Below, one piece after another: positions 26,139 to 35,313 of a stretch of DNA of 45,876 nt; the stretch's first letter is position 1, and every line of letters begins with the position of its first letter. The DNA lies in the NCBI GenBank assembly GCA_025451675.1, contig JANWJZ010000058.1, positions 1-45,876 of the forward strand. Reading direction: 5' to 3'. Origin of the DNA: Halanaerobiales bacterium (lineage in GTDB: Bacteria; Bacillota; Halanaerobiia; Halanaerobiales; DTU029). The position numbers and the translations under genes were made by a program. A model generated the notes under the pieces. The model ran no database searches. It saw nothing but the letters and a program-made list of their open reading frames with translations, and was not told where the DNA came from.

Positions 26139-27935
26139 CTACAGTAACTCTTCATAGCGCTTCAGGAAATCCCTGAAAGTAGCAATGGCGCTGCTGATAG
26201 GTTCAGGTGAACTCATATCTACACCGGCCCTTTTTAATATATTCAATGGATAATCCGAATCACCGCTTTTCAGGAACTCCAGATACTTCTTTACTGCCGG
26301 TTCTCCTTCTTCCAGGATCATATTGGCCAGGGCAGTTGCCGCTGAAAAACCTGTGGCATATTTATAGACGTAGAAATTATAGTAAAAGTGTGGTATCCGG
26401 GCCCATTCCAGATCAATGTCCTGATCAACTACAATATCCGGGCCGTAATATTCTTCATTCAAACGGTGATAGGTTTCATTTAAGAATTCCGCTGTCAGCG
26501 GTTGCCCTGCTTCGGCAGCCTCATGGATAATTTTTTCAAATTCAGCAAACATGGTCTGCCGGAAGACGGTTCCCCGGAACTGTTCCAGATAGTGATTGAT
26601 TAAATATTTCTTTTTCAGGACATCTTCAGTATTCTCCAGCAGGTAATGTAATAAAAGGATCTCATTCAGGGTAGAAGCAACCTCAGCCAGGAATATCTTA
26701 TAATCAGCATAAACATAGGGCTGGTTTTCGTTGGAATAATGAGTATGCAGGGCATGCCCCATCTCATGGGCAAGAGTAAACATATTATCAAGGCTGTCTG
26801 TATAGTTCATCAGGACATAGGGATGCACGCCATAACAACCGGAAGAATAGGCCCCGGATCTCTTACCCTTATTTTCATAAACATCTACCCAGCCGCTATT
26901 AAAGCCCTCTTCCAGTATCCTCAGGTATTCTTCACCCAGTGGTTTCAAACCCTGCAAGATGGTTTCCCTGGCTTCAGAATAGGGTATCTTTATGTCCAGC
27001 TCCTTCACCAGTGGTACATAGAGGTCATACATATGGAGTTCATCCAGTTCCAGCACTTCTTTTCTCAGTGAGACATATTTATGCATGGCATCCAGGTTTT
27101 CTTTTACTGTATCGATCAGGTTTGTATAGACTGAAACAGGTATGTTATCACTGCTGAGGGCAGCTTCCAGGGCAGAATTATAGTTACGGGCCCTGGCATA
27201 GAAAATATGGGCCTTTACATTGGTATTTAATGTAGCAGCAAAGGTATTGATAAATTCACCATATTTGCTATATAAAGCTGTAAAGGCATCTTTCCTGACC
27301 CGACGTTCTTTGCTCATCAGGAAATCGATATAACGCCCATGGGTTATCCTGACCTCTTCTCCCTCTTCGTCAATGATGGTTGGGAATACCAGGTCAGCAT
27401 TATTGAGCATGGAAAAGATATTGCCGGGACCGCGGGCAACATCACTGGCCATGGCCAGGATTTTTTCCTCCTCTTCACTTAAATAATGGTCTTTTTCCCT
27501 TAAGATATTATCGAGGAAGTGGGAATAAAGCTTCAGGCCCTCATTTTCATTCAGGTATTCCTCCACTTTTTCCCGGGATAGGGTCAGTATTTCCGGTACC
27601 ATAAAGGAAACGGCACTGGCTATTTCGGTGGCCAGGGCCTGAGCCCGCCTGTTAAGGGCCTGATATTTCTGATTTGAGGTATCTTCATCAGATCTCATAT
27701 GGGAATAGGCATATAATCTATCAAGTATCTCGTTAATCTCCATGATTAGTTGCAAACCCTGATGTAGATTCTCACTGGATGAAACCAGGTTTCCCCGGTA
27801 AACATCCAATTTTTGCATCATCTCCCGGACTTTTTCAAAATCCTTTTCCCAGTCATCATCTGTAGCATAAATGTCCTCCAGACGCCATTTATACTGACTG
27901 TCAATATCACTTCGCAATGGCAACTCCTTGGCCAT
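26139..27935 (-). CDS. pepF: Oligoendopeptidase F
   Basis: An M3 zinc metallopeptidase that cuts medium-size peptides (about 7-17 residues) in the cytoplasm; 598 residues. The zinc motif HEMGHALH, with the third ligand in LAEVASTLNEILL, lies in the C-terminal half. The N-terminal segment, starting MAKELPLRSDIDSQYKW, matches the usual PepF beginning, supporting the ATG at 27935 over an earlier in-frame codon. Its AAGGGTGG site is inside ogt, whose stop codon is one base before this ATG, so translation is coupled. Confidence 0.95.
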   Translation of the reverse strand: MAKELPLRSDIDSQYKWRLEDIYATDDDWEKDFEKVREMMQKLDVYRGNLVSSSENLHQGLQLIMEINEILDRLYAYSHMRSDEDTSNQKYQALNRRAQALATEIASAVSFMVPEILTLSREKVEEYLNENEGLKLYSHFLDNILREKDHYLSEEEEKILAMASDVARGPGNIFSMLNNADLVFPTIIDEEGEEVRITHGRYIDFLMSKERRVRKDAFTALYSKYGEFINTFAATLNTNVKAHIFYARARNYNSALEAALSSDNIPVSVYTNLIDTVKENLDAMHKYVSLRKEVLELDELHMYDLYVPLVKELDIKIPYSEARETILQGLKPLGEEYLRILEEGFNSGWVDVYENKGKRSGAYSSGCYGVHPYVLMNYTDSLDNMFTLAHEMGHALHTHYSNENQPYVYADYKIFLAEVASTLNEILLLHYLLENTEDVLKKKYLINHYLEQFRGTVFRQTMFAEFEKIIHEAAEAGQPLTAEFLNETYHRLNEEYYGPDIVVDQDIDLEWARIPHFYYNFYVYKYATGFSAATALANMILEEGEPAVKKYLEFLKSGDSDYPLNILKRAGVDMSSPEPISSAIATFRDFLKRYEELL

Positions 27936-27936
27936 C

Positions 27937-28434
27937 TTATAATCCACCCTTTCTATGTTTTTTTTCGTGAGCAATTAACCACTTTTTTCTTTCCAATCCT
28001 CCAGCATATCCCGTCAGGCAACCATTTGCTCCAACAACCCTGTGACAGGGAACAATGATGGCTATCCTATTATTATGGTTGGCATTGCCTACAGCCCGGG
28101 CACCCTTCGGTACCCCTATGGACTTTGCAATCTCCCCATAGGTGGCCAGATCACCGTAGGGTATTTTCATGATTTCTTTCCAGACCTTAACCTGGAATTC
28201 CGTTCCCTCTAAAATCACCGGGACCTGAAAATCATTCAATCTGCCGAGGAAATAAGCATTCAATTCATCAAAGATCTCCTTATAGAGAAAGAGATCACCT
28301 TCTCTGAGATACTCATCCTTACTATTAATATTCTCTTCAGCAGCAGAAAAAGATATCCCTGTAATACCCTCACTCTTAAATGTCACCTTCAGGATTCCGA
28401 TGGGAGAAGGATAATGAAAATATGAATAATCCAT
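27937..28434 (-). CDS. ogt: Methylated-DNA-[protein]-cysteine S-methyltransferase
   Basis: A suicide DNA repair protein that takes the methyl group from O6-methylguanine onto a cysteine. The 165-residue length fits the Ogt type. The active site is PCHRVVG with Cys130; the recognition helix region (YGEIAKSIGVPKGARAVG) and the asparagine hinge (ANHNNRIAIIVPCHR) precede it, and LTGYAGGLERKKWLI follows. Its ATG is two bases from the upstream FAD gene's stop codon and its own stop is next to the pepF start. DNA repair in the midst of a peptidase operon appears to be by convenience rather than pathway. Confidence 0.95.
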   Translation of the reverse strand: MDYSYFHYPSPIGILKVTFKSEGITGISFSAAEENINSKDEYLREGDLFLYKEIFDELNAYFLGRLNDFQVPVILEGTEFQVKVWKEIMKIPYGDLATYGEIAKSIGVPKGARAVGNANHNNRIAIIVPCHRVVGANGCLTGYAGGLERKKWLIAHEKKHRKGGL

Positions 28435-28436
28435 TT

Positions 28437-30347
28437 TTATTCTCCCCTAAAAAATTTGATTTCTTCCGGTAATGGGTATTTTTGCAGGAAGGAAGAAAGG
28501 ATGACAAAAGCCTCAGCACGGTTTAGAATCCTGTCTTCCTTAATATTACGGTATATTATCTCCGGTATCAGGCCATACTCCAGGGCTTTTTCATAATAAC
28601 CCTCACTGGTAAGGCCGGAAATAGGCCTGCTTGTGGCAACAAGTAGTAACTTGGCCGCCTGATTCCTGGTCAGTGGTTCTTTTGTACTGACACTTTCCAG
28701 GCCTCCTGGAACCCATTCATAGAGAATTGGTGCCTTTTGCTGCCTTAAACCCTTTATTATAATATAGGCAAAATCCCGTTCGCTTATTTCCTCCTTTAAC
28801 CTTAAATCATTACTATATCCACCCATGAGCAAACCCCAGGAAAGGAGGTATTCCAGATGTCCCAGCAGCTCCTCCCTTTTAGCTGTAGTATTAAAGATTA
28901 CCGGGAAGACATCAGCCGGTGATTTTCCCCGCAGGAGATTATTCACCCCGATATAGTTTTTATAGCGCTTTAAATCATCACTGATTTTTAATTTATCCTG
29001 TATTTCCTTGATAAGCCTTTCGTTATTAAGTATTTCAGGAATAACAATATTTTTATTGATTAAATAAGAACTTACCAGCCCGGCAGCCTCACCCGCGGAG
29101 ATACCTGTGGGTAAAACCCGGGCACTGGCAGCAGCCAGCGAACTGTAACCGGCACTCCTGCCTACCACAAATAGATTTGAGAACCCCTTTGGTATTAAAG
29201 AACGCAGGGGAATCCCGTAAATTGCAGGATTAAAGAGAACAAAACCATCATACTCCGGTGTTGAAGCCTGATAATCCAGGGGATAGGAAGCCAGGGCGAC
29301 AGTATCAAAAGGTGTCCGGTTATGTAAAAGGTCTGCCACCTGTAACTGATATTCGCCAACTATATGCCTGCTCTCCCGTACATATAATTCGGGAGGAAAG
29401 GGAAGCAGGCTGGCTTCTTCAAATCCAGCCAGGTTTTCCCTGAGAAAGGCCAGTACATGTCTAGCCTCTTCCTGCCCCCGCTGATGGGCCTTTTGCAGGG
29501 ACTCGGGATCAGTAGGATCAAAATCAAAGATAAGCAGGGCATTTATGTAGACATTGCCTTCTTCTTCAAATACTATATTCAGTCCCCTCAATCTGGTCTT
29601 TTTATCTACAGGTTTATATAACTGGCCTATCCGGGCAAAACCCCAGGCATTATCTTTATTAATATAGGACTGGCCGAATTTATTAGTCCTGACATCCCTG
29701 GCCAGCCCCTGCCAGTTGACATTACCGATATGCATTACCAATGTTGCTGCCATATGCCGGTCCGGCAGCCCTATATCAGCCCCTCCCTTAAAGTATGGAG
29801 CACCGGCCAATACCGCCAGATCTGCATCCTGGCTGGCATCGATGAAATACTCTGCCTTTATTTCTTTCACTTCTCCCTGATGTTTAACCTTTATCTCCCT
29901 GACCTGTCCATCCTTATTCTCTACAGATAAGAGACTGATTTCTCTTAAAACTGTAATATTTTTCTCTTTGGCGATTAATTCTTCAAAAACCTCTGTAGCC
30001 CTATTGATGGAGAAGGTAATTTTTCCACCTACAGCAGCATGCCATTCGGCAAAAATGCCTTTATTTAAACTCTTCCCATCCGGTGCCTGATTTATATCCA
30101 GATAATTCAAAGCACCATAGGTCATCAGGCCCCCGGGTGCCTCCCTTTTTAATAGCAAGAGGGTTTTGATCCCTTCCCGGGCAGCAGCGACAGCTGCGGC
30201 AACCCCTTCCGGTTCTCCACCATAAACTACCAGAGGATAATAATCACTGGCCAGGGCTACATTCTGCATACCGGCAAAAAATAGACAGACACTTACTACC
30301 CCTATTACAAGCAGTTTTTTTATGAATATTTCTCTATATCTGTACAT
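28437..30347 (-). CDS. Exported FAD-dependent oxidoreductase with C-terminal SLH-like repeats
   Basis: A 636-residue FAD_oxidored-type (PF12831) protein. The N-terminus has a Sec signal: basic MYRYREIFIKK, a hydrophobic core and an ALA cleavage site near residue 33. It continues with a dinucleotide-binding strand (VVYGGEPEGVAAAVAAAREG), IDASQDADLAVLAGAPYF, and a late FAD-contacting segment (VGRSAGYSSLAAASARVLPTG). The last 130 residues contain two to three stretches like S-layer homology repeats (WGLLMGGYSNDLRLKEEISE; EPLTRNQAAKLLLVA; IKEDRILNRAEAFVILSSFL), suggesting attachment to the cell wall. The start is the ATG at 30347, with AAGGAGG spanning the asnS stop. An outside flavoenzyme of this type is often linked to glycan or polyphenol oxidation; the substrate is not identified. 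Confidence 0.83.
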   Translation of the reverse strand: MYRYREIFIKKLLVIGVVSVCLFFAGMQNVALASDYYPLVVYGGEPEGVAAAVAAAREGIKTLLLLKREAPGGLMTYGALNYLDINQAPDGKSLNKGIFAEWHAAVGGKITFSINRATEVFEELIAKEKNITVLREISLLSVENKDGQVREIKVKHQGEVKEIKAEYFIDASQDADLAVLAGAPYFKGGADIGLPDRHMAATLVMHIGNVNWQGLARDVRTNKFGQSYINKDNAWGFARIGQLYKPVDKKTRLRGLNIVFEEEGNVYINALLIFDFDPTDPESLQKAHQRGQEEARHVLAFLRENLAGFEEASLLPFPPELYVRESRHIVGEYQLQVADLLHNRTPFDTVALASYPLDYQASTPEYDGFVLFNPAIYGIPLRSLIPKGFSNLFVVGRSAGYSSLAAASARVLPTGISAGEAAGLVSSYLINKNIVIPEILNNERLIKEIQDKLKISDDLKRYKNYIGVNNLLRGKSPADVFPVIFNTTAKREELLGHLEYLLSWGLLMGGYSNDLRLKEEISERDFAYIIIKGLRQQKAPILYEWVPGGLESVSTKEPLTRNQAAKLLLVATSRPISGLTSEGYYEKALEYGLIPEIIYRNIKEDRILNRAEAFVILSSFLQKYPLPEEIKFFRGE

Positions 30348-30357
30348 CTGGACCTCC

Positions 30358-31755
30358 TTAGAATCTGGCATTTCCAGGTGTTCTCGGGAAAGGAATAACA
30401 TCCCGGATATTACTCATCCCGGATATATACATAAGGATTCTCTCAAAACCAAGGCCAAATCCAGCATGAGGAACAGACCCGTATTTCCTCAAATCCAGGA
30501 ACCATTGATAATTTTCGATATCCATACCCAGTTCCTTCATCCTGGCCAGAAGGACATCATATCTTTCCTCTCTCTGGCTGCCGCCTACAATCTCCCCTAC
30601 CTGGGGCACCAGGCAATCGACAGCCCGGACGGTCTTATTATCATCATTCAGACGCATATAGAAGGCTTTTATATCTTTCGGATAATCAGTTACCATAATC
30701 GGTTTCTTAAAATATTTCTCGGTCAGATATCTTTCATGTTCGGACTGGAGGTCAATACCCCATTTAACAGGGAACTCGAATTTTTCATCCGCCTTTTCCA
30801 GAATCTCGATGGCCTCAGTATAGGTAATACGCCCAAATTCGGCATCGATAATATCTTCCAGAATCTTTATCCTGCCCTTATCAATCCACTGGTTAAAGAA
30901 CTGCATTTCCTCTTCTGCATTCTCCAGGGCATAGCGGAAAAGATATTTCAGGAAATCCTCGATTATATCCATCATCTCTTCCAGCTCACAGAAAGCCATC
31001 TCTGGTTCTATCATCCAGAACTCAGAGGCATGCCTTGAGGTATTGGAATTCTCGGCCCGGAAAGTCGGCCCGAAAGTATAGACATCACCGATAGCACATG
31101 CCAGTACCTCTGCTTCCAGCTGGCCGCTGACAGTGAGGCCGGCCTCCTGGCCAAAGAAATCTTCCTTAAAATTAATCCTGCCATCCTCCAGGATGGGTAA
31201 ATTATATAAATCCAGGGTAGTTACCCTGAACATTTCCCCGGCTCCCTCTGCATCAGAGGTGGTAATAATAGGGGTATGAATATAATAAAAGCCCTGCTCC
31301 TGAAAATATTTATGGATGGCATAGGCCATCTTGCTGCGGAACCGGTTCACCACACCAAAGGTATTGGTCCTGGGCCGCAGGTGAGCAATCTCCCGTAAAA
31401 ACTCAAAACTATGACGCTTTTTCTGGAGGGGATAATCAGGAGTGACTTCTCCAACGATGATAATCTCTTCTGCCTTCATTTCTACACTCTGTTCTGCTCC
31501 AGGTGAAGCCTCCAGATATCCCTTCACCTTTATACTGCTACCTGTACTGATCCTGTCCAGGGGGAATTTATCCGGTTCCAGTACAACTATCTGCAGGTTT
31601 TTAAGGGAACTACCATCATTTAACTCGATAAAGGCGATATTACTGGAAACCCTTTTTGTCCGGACCCAGCCAAGGACAGTAATATCCCTGTAATCCTCTT
31701 CCCGGACATTACCATAAATAATATCCTTTACTCTGGTTCTGCTGAAATAATCCAT
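30358..31755 (-). CDS. asnS: Asparaginyl-tRNA synthetase
   Basis: A class II synthetase charging tRNA-Asn; 465 residues. An N-terminal OB-fold anticodon domain (about residues 15-105, with [10 protein letters not shown]) is followed by the catalytic core: motif 2 around [20 protein letters not shown] and motif 3 [13 protein letters not shown]. The AsnRS-specific PEMAF pattern (instead of AspRS features) supports the specificity. The ATG at 31755 has AGGAGG ten bases upstream. It leads an apparent operon with the FAD oxidoreductase, ogt, pepF and pepV, since gaps there are one to 26 bases. Confidence 0.96.
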   Translation of the reverse strand: MDYFSRTRVKDIIYGNVREEDYRDITVLGWVRTKRVSSNIAFIELNDGSSLKNLQIVVLEPDKFPLDRISTGSSIKVKGYLEASPGAEQSVEMKAEEIIIVGEVTPDYPLQKKRHSFEFLREIAHLRPRTNTFGVVNRFRSKMAYAIHKYFQEQGFYYIHTPIITTSDAEGAGEMFRVTTLDLYNLPILEDGRINFKEDFFGQEAGLTVSGQLEAEVLACAIGDVYTFGPTFRAENSNTSRHASEFWMIEPEMAFCELEEMMDIIEDFLKYLFRYALENAEEEMQFFNQWIDKGRIKILEDIIDAEFGRITYTEAIEILEKADEKFEFPVKWGIDLQSEHERYLTEKYFKKPIMVTDYPKDIKAFYMRLNDDNKTVRAVDCLVPQVGEIVGGSQREERYDVLLARMKELGMDIENYQWFLDLRKYGSVPHAGFGLGFERILMYISGMSNIRDVIPFPRTPGNARF

Positions 31756-31853
31756 AGCTATATTTTTCCTCCTCTTTCTATAATAAAATACCCTTTATTT
31801 TTTAGCTAATAGTATTAATTCTTTATCAAAGCTAAAATACCTGCTAAAGCTGG

Positions 31854-31884
31854 TAAACATCCCGCCTATTTTGAACATATAATA
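31854..31884 (+). promoter_or_regulatory. Possible sigma-K or sigma-A promoter of the Cu/Zn SOD gene
   Basis: AACA (31856-31859), 16 bases, CATATAATA (31876-31884): a full match to the sigma-K -10 pattern CATAnnnTA with a fair -35. The same bases read as TAAACA, 18-base spacer and TATAAT (31878-31883), an ordinary sigma-A promoter with four of six -35 matches. Both readings are open. Confidence 0.4.
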
Positions 31885-31890
31885 GATTAA

Positions 31891-31918
31891 ACCGGGTCCA
31901 CTAATCTAAGTACCCGGT
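31891..31918 (+). repeat. Inverted repeat in the SOD gene leader
   Basis: Seven-base arms ACCGGGT (31891-31897) and ACCCGGT (31912-31918) with a 14-base loop. It lies between the promoter and the ribosome binding site, with no T-run, so it may be an operator or an RNA hairpin rather than a terminator. Confidence 0.5.
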
Positions 31919-31946
31919 ATTCCTTAATACATGGAGGGAAGCAGCC

Positions 31947-32444
31947 ATGTTCTGTTTCTGTAAGAGAAGACCGGCTTCCATCAGGGCAAATGTTATTGGC
32001 GGCCCCCTGGCTCCGGCTATCAGGGGTACGGTTAATTTTTATGATGCCCCAGGCGGGACCATAGTATGTGTAGATATCAGCGGCCTGCCTCCATACCAGC
32101 CTGCCGCGAATGGCGGGCCAGTCGGCCCCCATGGTTTTCATATCCATGAATATGGTAGCTGTGTGGTTGGTGATCCGGCTGATCCTTTCCTGGCTGCCGG
32201 AGGGCACTGGAATCCTGATGGCCAGCCCCATGGCAACCATGCCGGTGATTTCCCGGTACTATTCTCAAATGATGGTATTGCCAGGATGTGTTTTTATACC
32301 AACAGGTTTAAACCTTTTGAAGTAATCGGCCGTTCTGTAGTAATCCACGAAAATCCGGATGATTACCGCAGCCAGCCTTCAGGAAATGCAGGAAAGAGGC
32401 TGGCCTGTGGTGTAATCAGAAGATATTCAACAGGACGATTCTAA
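31947..32444 (+). CDS. Cu/Zn superoxide dismutase, cytoplasmic form
   Basis: A 165-residue Cu/Zn SOD that would convert superoxide to oxygen and peroxide. All active-site residues can be seen: copper ligands His65 and His67 (GFHIHEYG), bridging His87 (GGHWNP), zinc ligands His95, His98 and Asp101 (HGNHAGD), copper ligand His134 (VIHENPDD) and Arg151 of the active-site channel (AGKRLACGVI). Cys72 and Cys154 could form the structural disulfide. The zinc loop between His95 and His98 is very short. There is no signal peptide or lipobox; the N-terminus (MFCFCKRRP) is cysteine-rich. The ATG has GGAGGG upstream. Spore-coat association is a possibility, given the promoter pattern. The gene is alone on the plus strand and converges with yhaN at one base distance. 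Confidence 0.92.
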   Translation: MFCFCKRRPASIRANVIGGPLAPAIRGTVNFYDAPGGTIVCVDISGLPPYQPAANGGPVGPHGFHIHEYGSCVVGDPADPFLAAGGHWNPDGQPHGNHAGDFPVLFSNDGIARMCFYTNRFKPFEVIGRSVVIHENPDDYRSQPSGNAGKRLACGVIRRYSTGRF

Positions 32445-32445
32445 T

Positions 32446-35313
32446 CTATTCCACACTCAGATAATCCACCAGTTCCTCTTTACTGGTCCTGGAAAAGCGG
32501 CCCTTTTCCAGTCTCCAGTACTGGATTGGGATATCCTCCTGGCAGGATTCCACCAGATGGGGATGACAGGTCAGGAGGAAAATCTGATGTGTATTGGCTA
32601 ATTCCCTGATCAGGGTCAGGGTTTCCATCAGATGGGAACTGTCAAAGTTTACAAAACTATCATCAACTATCACCGGCAGGGCCGGCTCTATTTCTTTTAT
32701 CCTGCTGATCCTGATGGCCAGGAATAACTGTTCAAGGGTACCGCGGCTTAACAGGTCGATACTTTCCTGTATAGTTCCATCTTTAAGTATGGCCTGGAAA
32801 TCACTCTCCAGGATATTTTCCGTCGGCAATATGGCTTTATATTCGCCCCTGGTGATTTCGCGAAAATATTTGCTGGCACCGGCCAGTAATTTATCCCTGG
32901 TCTGCTGGATGAATATCTCCCGCACCTTTTTCAGGATAAAGGCAGCCGTCTTTTTAACTGCGTATTCCTCAGCCAGTATACTTAAATTCTTCCTGCCCTC
33001 ATCGATAAGCAGGGCCGATTTCTTTAAGGCCTCATCGGTGGCCAATTCATCCAGTTCCCTCTGGATAGAGACCAGCCTATTTTTCTCCCGCTCCAGCTCC
33101 TCTATCAGTTCATCTAATTCCCTTCTTTTCGCATTATAGCTTTCCTCTACCCTATCCACTGAGGGGAATTGATTATAGAGATAGACAAATTTCTGGAAAG
33201 AATCTTCCATCCCCTCACTCTCTCCGGCAAAGCCCATTTGAAAGCTGTTCATGGCTTTCCGGGCTGCCTCTGTATTCAATACTACTTCAATTTGTCCCTG
33301 CAATTGTCCCAGCTTCTCGTTTAGACGGGTATAATATAGATATTTTTCACAATGTTGCATATATTCCTCTAAAGCCAGTCCTGCTTCAACATTTTCTATT
33401 TCCATACCGGCACTGGCATAAATCTCTTTTATCTCTTCCTGCAGTTCCCCTTTCTCTCTTTCCTGGATAATTAAAGCAAGTATATTATCCTTAAATCCGC
33501 ATAAATCTTCCACGGCAGAAAAGATCCGCTGGTCCTGCAGATAAAGTTCCATCTCCAGATCGATATATCCTGATGTCATTAGCTCCGGAAACTTATTTAT
33601 AAGTTCCACGATGTCTTTCAATTCCTTTTCAATAGCCGCCAGGCTTTGCTTTAATTCTCTTCTTTCTATATTTAAATAATTGGCTCTGGCCTTGCTCTCC
33701 TGTAATATCCTATAATAATCTTTTATAAATTCCGGCGTAGTACCGGCATCCAGATTGAGCAGTTTCCTGTATCCAGCAAGTTCTTCTTCCAGTGGTGCCA
33801 GGATTTTCATATAATCATTTATCCTGGCCTCCCTGGCCTTAATCCTTAATTCTATATTCTGCAATTCTATCTTACTCTTCTCCTGATAGATAAGGTAATT
33901 CTTATCAGCTGTATATTTATATAAAGCATAGATGGCCAGTCCTATGATACCCAGAGGTGAGAAAAGGCCAAAATATAGGTTTTGCCTGGCCAGCAGAAAA
34001 CCGGCCACTATAAATATTAAGGAACCCAGAAAATAAAGATTAAGTACCCGGGAAGGTTTATTTACTTTGATTCCCTCGATGGTATCCTGCAGTTCCTTCC
34101 TTCTCTCCTGATATTCCTGCAGATTATCCTTTTCCCTTTCCAGATTGGCTTTGATTTTGTTGTATTCATCAATATTCTGCTGGAGGAGCTCCAGCTGAAT
34201 CTGATCAATCTCCAGGGAGGCAATCTCATCTATTTCGCCCTGCCAATTTTTATTTATATTCAGGAGCCGGGCCTTTAGCTCATTTTCCTCCCTCTTTAAC
34301 CTGTCTTCCCTTTCAAAATAAAAGCTTATCTTTTCCCTGATACTGGCAACCTTTTCTCTTAACTGTTCAATCTCCCTGCTATAACTGGATATCCTTTCAG
34401 CTAAAGGAACACTGATCTCAACACCATATTTTTCCTTGATTTCCCTACTCAATTCTTTCAGTAATTCCTGCTTTTTATTATACCTATCAAGGATATCCCT
34501 GGCTTTTTCCGGATAGAATCGTATCTCTTCCTGAAGATATTTCCCGGCTTCCTCCTTATTCAAACTGTTCCTGATTTCCTCTATTTCAGTATAAAGATGA
34601 TAATTATTTTTTAAGATATCAAGTCGATAAACTTCGTCTTCCAATAACTTTTTCTTTTCTTCATTTTCATTGATAAAAATTTCGGTCTGTCTTAACTCTT
34701 CCTTTTTTTCATGAAACCTGGTCAGCTGCCGGGAAGCCTCTTCCTGTAACTTGACCCCTTCCCTTATCATTTGATAATGGGGCTTGAATTCCTTAACCTT
34801 TGGATCTCCCAGCTTCCCGCCAATCCTTTCTGCTTCCTTATAAAAAAAATCCTCCAGCTGGGGTACTAAAATAAATTCCCTTAATCCTGCTCCCAGGAGA
34901 ATGGAATGCAACCTTTCTTTTTCACTATTACTGAACCGGTAATATTGTAGTTCATCAAGGCTGATAGTAAATAACTGCTGGTAAGTAAAGGGATCCAGTT
35001 GATTATAAAGCTCACTGGTAGAGGCAATTTCTTTACTTCCCTTTATAACAGGGGCACTGTAACCCTGTAAATATATATTAATCTCTTCATCATTATTAAT
35101 GGAAACAGTAGCCTCTACTTCATGCCGGTTCCGGGCAGTAATGAATTTTTTCTTTCTTGGAAAACCAAAGGGAAGGTATCTCAATAATTCCATAAATGTG
35201 GTCTTGCCGGCCCTATTGTGGCCGCCGATTACCACCAGGCCAGGAGCAATATCCTCCAGCAACTCATTATGGAAAATACCGAAATCTTTAATAAATAATC
35301 TCTTTATCTTCAC
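32446..35313 (-). CDS. YhaN-like SMC/Rad50-type ATPase
   Basis: A 955-residue ABC-type DNA repair ATPase of the YhaN group, partner of the nuclease encoded just upstream. The head domain is split: Walker A GGHNRAGKTTFMELL near residue 30, and signature SRGTLEQLFLAIR and Walker B LPVIVDDSFVNFD at the C-terminus. Between them lie long glutamate/lysine-rich coiled coils. Two hydrophobic helices near residues 418-460 interrupt the coils (LYFLGSLIFIVAGFLL; LFSPLGIIGLAIYALY), so the tip of the coil may touch or cross the membrane. It starts at GTG (35313), overlapping the nuclease stop by four bases, with AGGAGGG inside the preceding gene. Confidence 0.9.
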   Translation of the reverse strand: MKIKRLFIKDFGIFHNELLEDIAPGLVVIGGHNRAGKTTFMELLRYLPFGFPRKKKFITARNRHEVEATVSINNDEEINIYLQGYSAPVIKGSKEIASTSELYNQLDPFTYQQLFTISLDELQYYRFSNSEKERLHSILLGAGLREFILVPQLEDFFYKEAERIGGKLGDPKVKEFKPHYQMIREGVKLQEEASRQLTRFHEKKEELRQTEIFINENEEKKKLLEDEVYRLDILKNNYHLYTEIEEIRNSLNKEEAGKYLQEEIRFYPEKARDILDRYNKKQELLKELSREIKEKYGVEISVPLAERISSYSREIEQLREKVASIREKISFYFEREDRLKREENELKARLLNINKNWQGEIDEIASLEIDQIQLELLQQNIDEYNKIKANLEREKDNLQEYQERRKELQDTIEGIKVNKPSRVLNLYFLGSLIFIVAGFLLARQNLYFGLFSPLGIIGLAIYALYKYTADKNYLIYQEKSKIELQNIELRIKAREARINDYMKILAPLEEELAGYRKLLNLDAGTTPEFIKDYYRILQESKARANYLNIERRELKQSLAAIEKELKDIVELINKFPELMTSGYIDLEMELYLQDQRIFSAVEDLCGFKDNILALIIQEREKGELQEEIKEIYASAGMEIENVEAGLALEEYMQHCEKYLYYTRLNEKLGQLQGQIEVVLNTEAARKAMNSFQMGFAGESEGMEDSFQKFVYLYNQFPSVDRVEESYNAKRRELDELIEELEREKNRLVSIQRELDELATDEALKKSALLIDEGRKNLSILAEEYAVKKTAAFILKKVREIFIQQTRDKLLAGASKYFREITRGEYKAILPTENILESDFQAILKDGTIQESIDLLSRGTLEQLFLAIRISRIKEIEPALPVIVDDSFVNFDSSHLMETLTLIRELANTHQIFLLTCHPHLVESCQEDIPIQYWRLEKGRFSRTSKEELVDYLSVE

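Noticed and set aside
30322-31038. A 238-codon open frame on the plus strand opposite asnS
   Set aside because: It lies almost wholly inside the well-supported asnS gene, has no family features, and comes from the codon bias of the opposite strand.
32594-33139. A 181-codon open frame on the plus strand opposite yhaN
   Set aside because: Antisense to the Walker B/signature region of YhaN; the translation is low-complexity (Ser/Leu rich) and no ribosome binding site is seen.
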